In this document: piece by piece, positions 4,701 through 6,066 of the stretch
How positions within the stretch are numbered: the first letter of the stretch is position 1
How the letters are laid out: every line of letters starts with the position of its first letter
Origin: Ardenticatenales bacterium
GTDB taxonomy: Bacteria; Chloroflexota; Anaerolineae; Promineifilales; UBA4811
Direction of reading: 5' to 3'
DNA: 6,066 nt
Assembly (NCBI GenBank): GCA_030667645.1
Contig: DAOUVM010000164.1
Location: forward strand, 1-6,066
The notes under the pieces: generated by a model
What the model was told of the DNA's origin: nothing
Databases searched by the model: none
Seen by the model: the letters and a program-made list of their open reading frames with translations, nothing else
Made by a program: the position numbers and the translations under genes

Positions 4701-6066
4701 TTGACCTTACTCCAGACGCACTGGCAGATTGCCGATCCGCCCTCAAAGCAGGATTTGGACCAGTTTGCGGGCGTTGATCCACTGCTGATCCAGGTGCTAT
4801 TCAATCGAGAGATCACCGCGCCCGCGGCGGTGGAAGAGTTTCTCTCTCCCCAACCTCCCCAGTTCTATGACCCATTCCAACTAGGCGGCATGGAGGCGGC
4901 CGTCACGCGGATAAGAGCCGCCATCGAGAATCGGGAGCCCATCGTCATCTATGGAGATTATGATGCCGATGGAGTGACGGGATCGGTGCTGCTGACGCAA
5001 GCGCTGCGAGCCATGGGCGCCGTTCGCGTCCAACCGTATATCCCCCACCGGGAGAAGGAGGGTTACGGACTCCACCGAAAAGCGCTGGATGAGCTTGCTG
5101 CCCAGGGGAACCGGCTGGTCATTACGACGGATTGCGGAATCCGGGGAGTTGAGCCGATAGAGCATGCCGGCCGGCTTGGCCTGGAGGTCATTGTCACCGA
5201 CCATCACGCCCCGGGACCAGAATTGCCGCCGGCAGTGGCCATAATCGACCCCCAACAACGGGGTGACACGTACCCCGATAGAAGGTTGGCCGGCGTCGGT
5301 GTTGCATTCAAGCTAGTGCAAGGACTCGTCCAGGCGGGGCTGAAGCTCGATGGGCTGGTCGAAGATGACCTGCTGGATCTGGTAGCGATCGGCACGGTGG
5401 CCGATCTGGCTCCGCTGCTCAAAGAGAACCGGGCGCTGGTTCGGCGCGGGTTGGGGGTGCTCAACAGCGCACGCCGACCCGGAGTGGCGGCCCTGTTCAA
5501 GCACTCCCGGATACAGCCGGGACAGGCGACGGCGACCACCATCGGCTATACTCTGGGACCGCGCATCAACGCTGCCGGCCGCGTCGATCATGCGTATCAG
5601 GCGGCCCGGCTGCTGATCACCGAGGATCCAACGGTCGCTGATAGGTTGGCAGCAGAGCTGACCCAGTTGAACCGCCAGCGCCAGGAGACAACGAGGGAGA
5701 TGACGCGCCGGGCATTGGCACAGGTGGACGATGCGCCGCTGCTTTTTGCGGCTGATCCTGATTTTCCCTCTGGAATCATTGGCCTGATAGCCAGCCGACT
5801 GCTGGAGACCAGGTACCGGCCGGCAATCGCGGCCCAGATACAGGGTGATCTGACGGTCGGTTCGTGCCGCAGCATTGAAGAGTTTCACATCACGGCCGCG
5901 CTTGACCAGATCAGTGATCTCCTGGTCAAGCACGGTGGACACAGGCACGCGGCCGGGTTCACCATCGAGACAAAGAACCTCCCCGAGTTCCAAGAGCGAC
6001 TGACCGCCATTGCGGCCGAGGAGTTGGACGGACGAGAGCTGATGCCCAAGCTGGCCATTGACATAA
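4701..6066 (+). CDS. recJ: Single-stranded-DNA-specific exonuclease RecJ (3' end off window)
   Basis: 5'-3' single-strand DNA exonuclease of the DHH phosphoesterase superfamily, acting in recombination and repair. 455 residues are visible; the family usually has about 560-600 or more, so the C-terminal OB/helical part is missing. From TTG 4701: motif I YGDYDADGVTGS (Asp86, Asp88, Asp90), ITTDCG with Asp144, VTDHH with Asp167-His168-His169, the linker motif LGPRINAAGR, and DHHA1-domain elements SGIIGLIASRL and GGHRHAAGF (412-420), with GSCRSI before them. These acidic and His residues bind the catalytic metals. The start is uncertain: there is no in-frame ATG until 4890, which would cut into the fold. 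TTG 4701 (LTLLQTHWQIADPP...) places motif I at residue 86, close to E. coli RecJ. Only a weak GAG precedes it. The gene begins about 18 nt after a terminator, with no obvious promoter between. Confidence 0.94.
   Translation, partial: MTLLQTHWQIADPPSKQDLDQFAGVDPLLIQVLFNREITAPAAVEEFLSPQPPQFYDPFQLGGMEAAVTRIRAAIENREPIVIYGDYDADGVTGSVLLTQALRAMGAVRVQPYIPHREKEGYGLHRKALDELAAQGNRLVITTDCGIRGVEPIEHAGRLGLEVIVTDHHAPGPELPPAVAIIDPQQRGDTYPDRRLAGVGVAFKLVQGLVQAGLKLDGLVEDDLLDLVAIGTVADLAPLLKENRALVRRGLGVLNSARRPGVAALFKHSRIQPGQATATTIGYTLGPRINAAGRVDHAYQAARLLITEDPTVADRLAAELTQLNRQRQETTREMTRRALAQVDDAPLLFAADPDFPSGIIGLIASRLLETRYRPAIAAQIQGDLTVGSCRSIEEFHITAALDQISDLLVKHGGHRHAAGFTIETKNLPEFQERLTAIAAEELDGRELMPKLAIDI

Noticed and set aside
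5313..5993. 226-residue minus-strand open frame
   Set aside because: Antisense to recJ, whose catalytic motifs cover the same bases.
1..6066. CRISPR array, tRNA, rRNA, transposase or phage gene
   Set aside because: No regularly spaced direct repeats, cloverleaf sequences or recognisable mobile-element proteins were seen on either strand.

Overview
GC-rich bacterial DNA (roughly 60 % G+C by eye). It holds five protein-coding genes in two divergent blocks around a short regulatory region. The style of RecJ and of the small DUF4870-like membrane protein suggests Chloroflexota (Thermomicrobia-like), but this is inferred from protein character only; there is no rRNA or other marker.

Left block, minus strand, read right to left: methionyl-tRNA formyltransferase (fmt, from about 3875 to 2949), glycerol kinase (glpK, 2938 to 1442), then a ketopantoate reductase-family protein whose reading frame opens at 1426 and runs off the left edge. 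Gaps are 10 and 15 nt, and the last gene's Shine-Dalgarno overlaps the glpK stop codon, so the three look like one operon. The reductase frame carries about 185 extra N-terminal residues, including a Cys/His-rich module, so it may be a fusion protein.

Right block, plus strand: a 112-residue DUF4870/Tic20-like membrane protein (4295-4633), a perfectly palindromic terminator (4651-4683), then recJ (from about TTG 4701 and off the right edge), which encodes the single-strand-specific 5'-3' exonuclease.

The most unusual part is the roughly 420 bp between the blocks. Two divergent sigma70-type promoters sit here, one facing fmt (TTGGAA-17-TAGAAT, minus) and one facing the membrane protein (TTGACT-17-TACAAT, plus). 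Each is preceded, at an identical 7-nt distance from its -35 box, by the same 19-bp sequence (gagtatgcaatcgccctga), so the copies form an inverted pair. A further inverted 12-bp copy of part of this element overlaps the -10/start region of the fmt promoter. This looks either like a shared regulator site coordinating both blocks or like a promoter-carrying dispersed repeat.

Functionally the left operon mixes translation initiation (formylation of Met-tRNA), glycerol catabolism or lipid precursor supply, and a pantothenate-type reductase. No tRNA, rRNA, CRISPR array, transposase or phage gene was seen.
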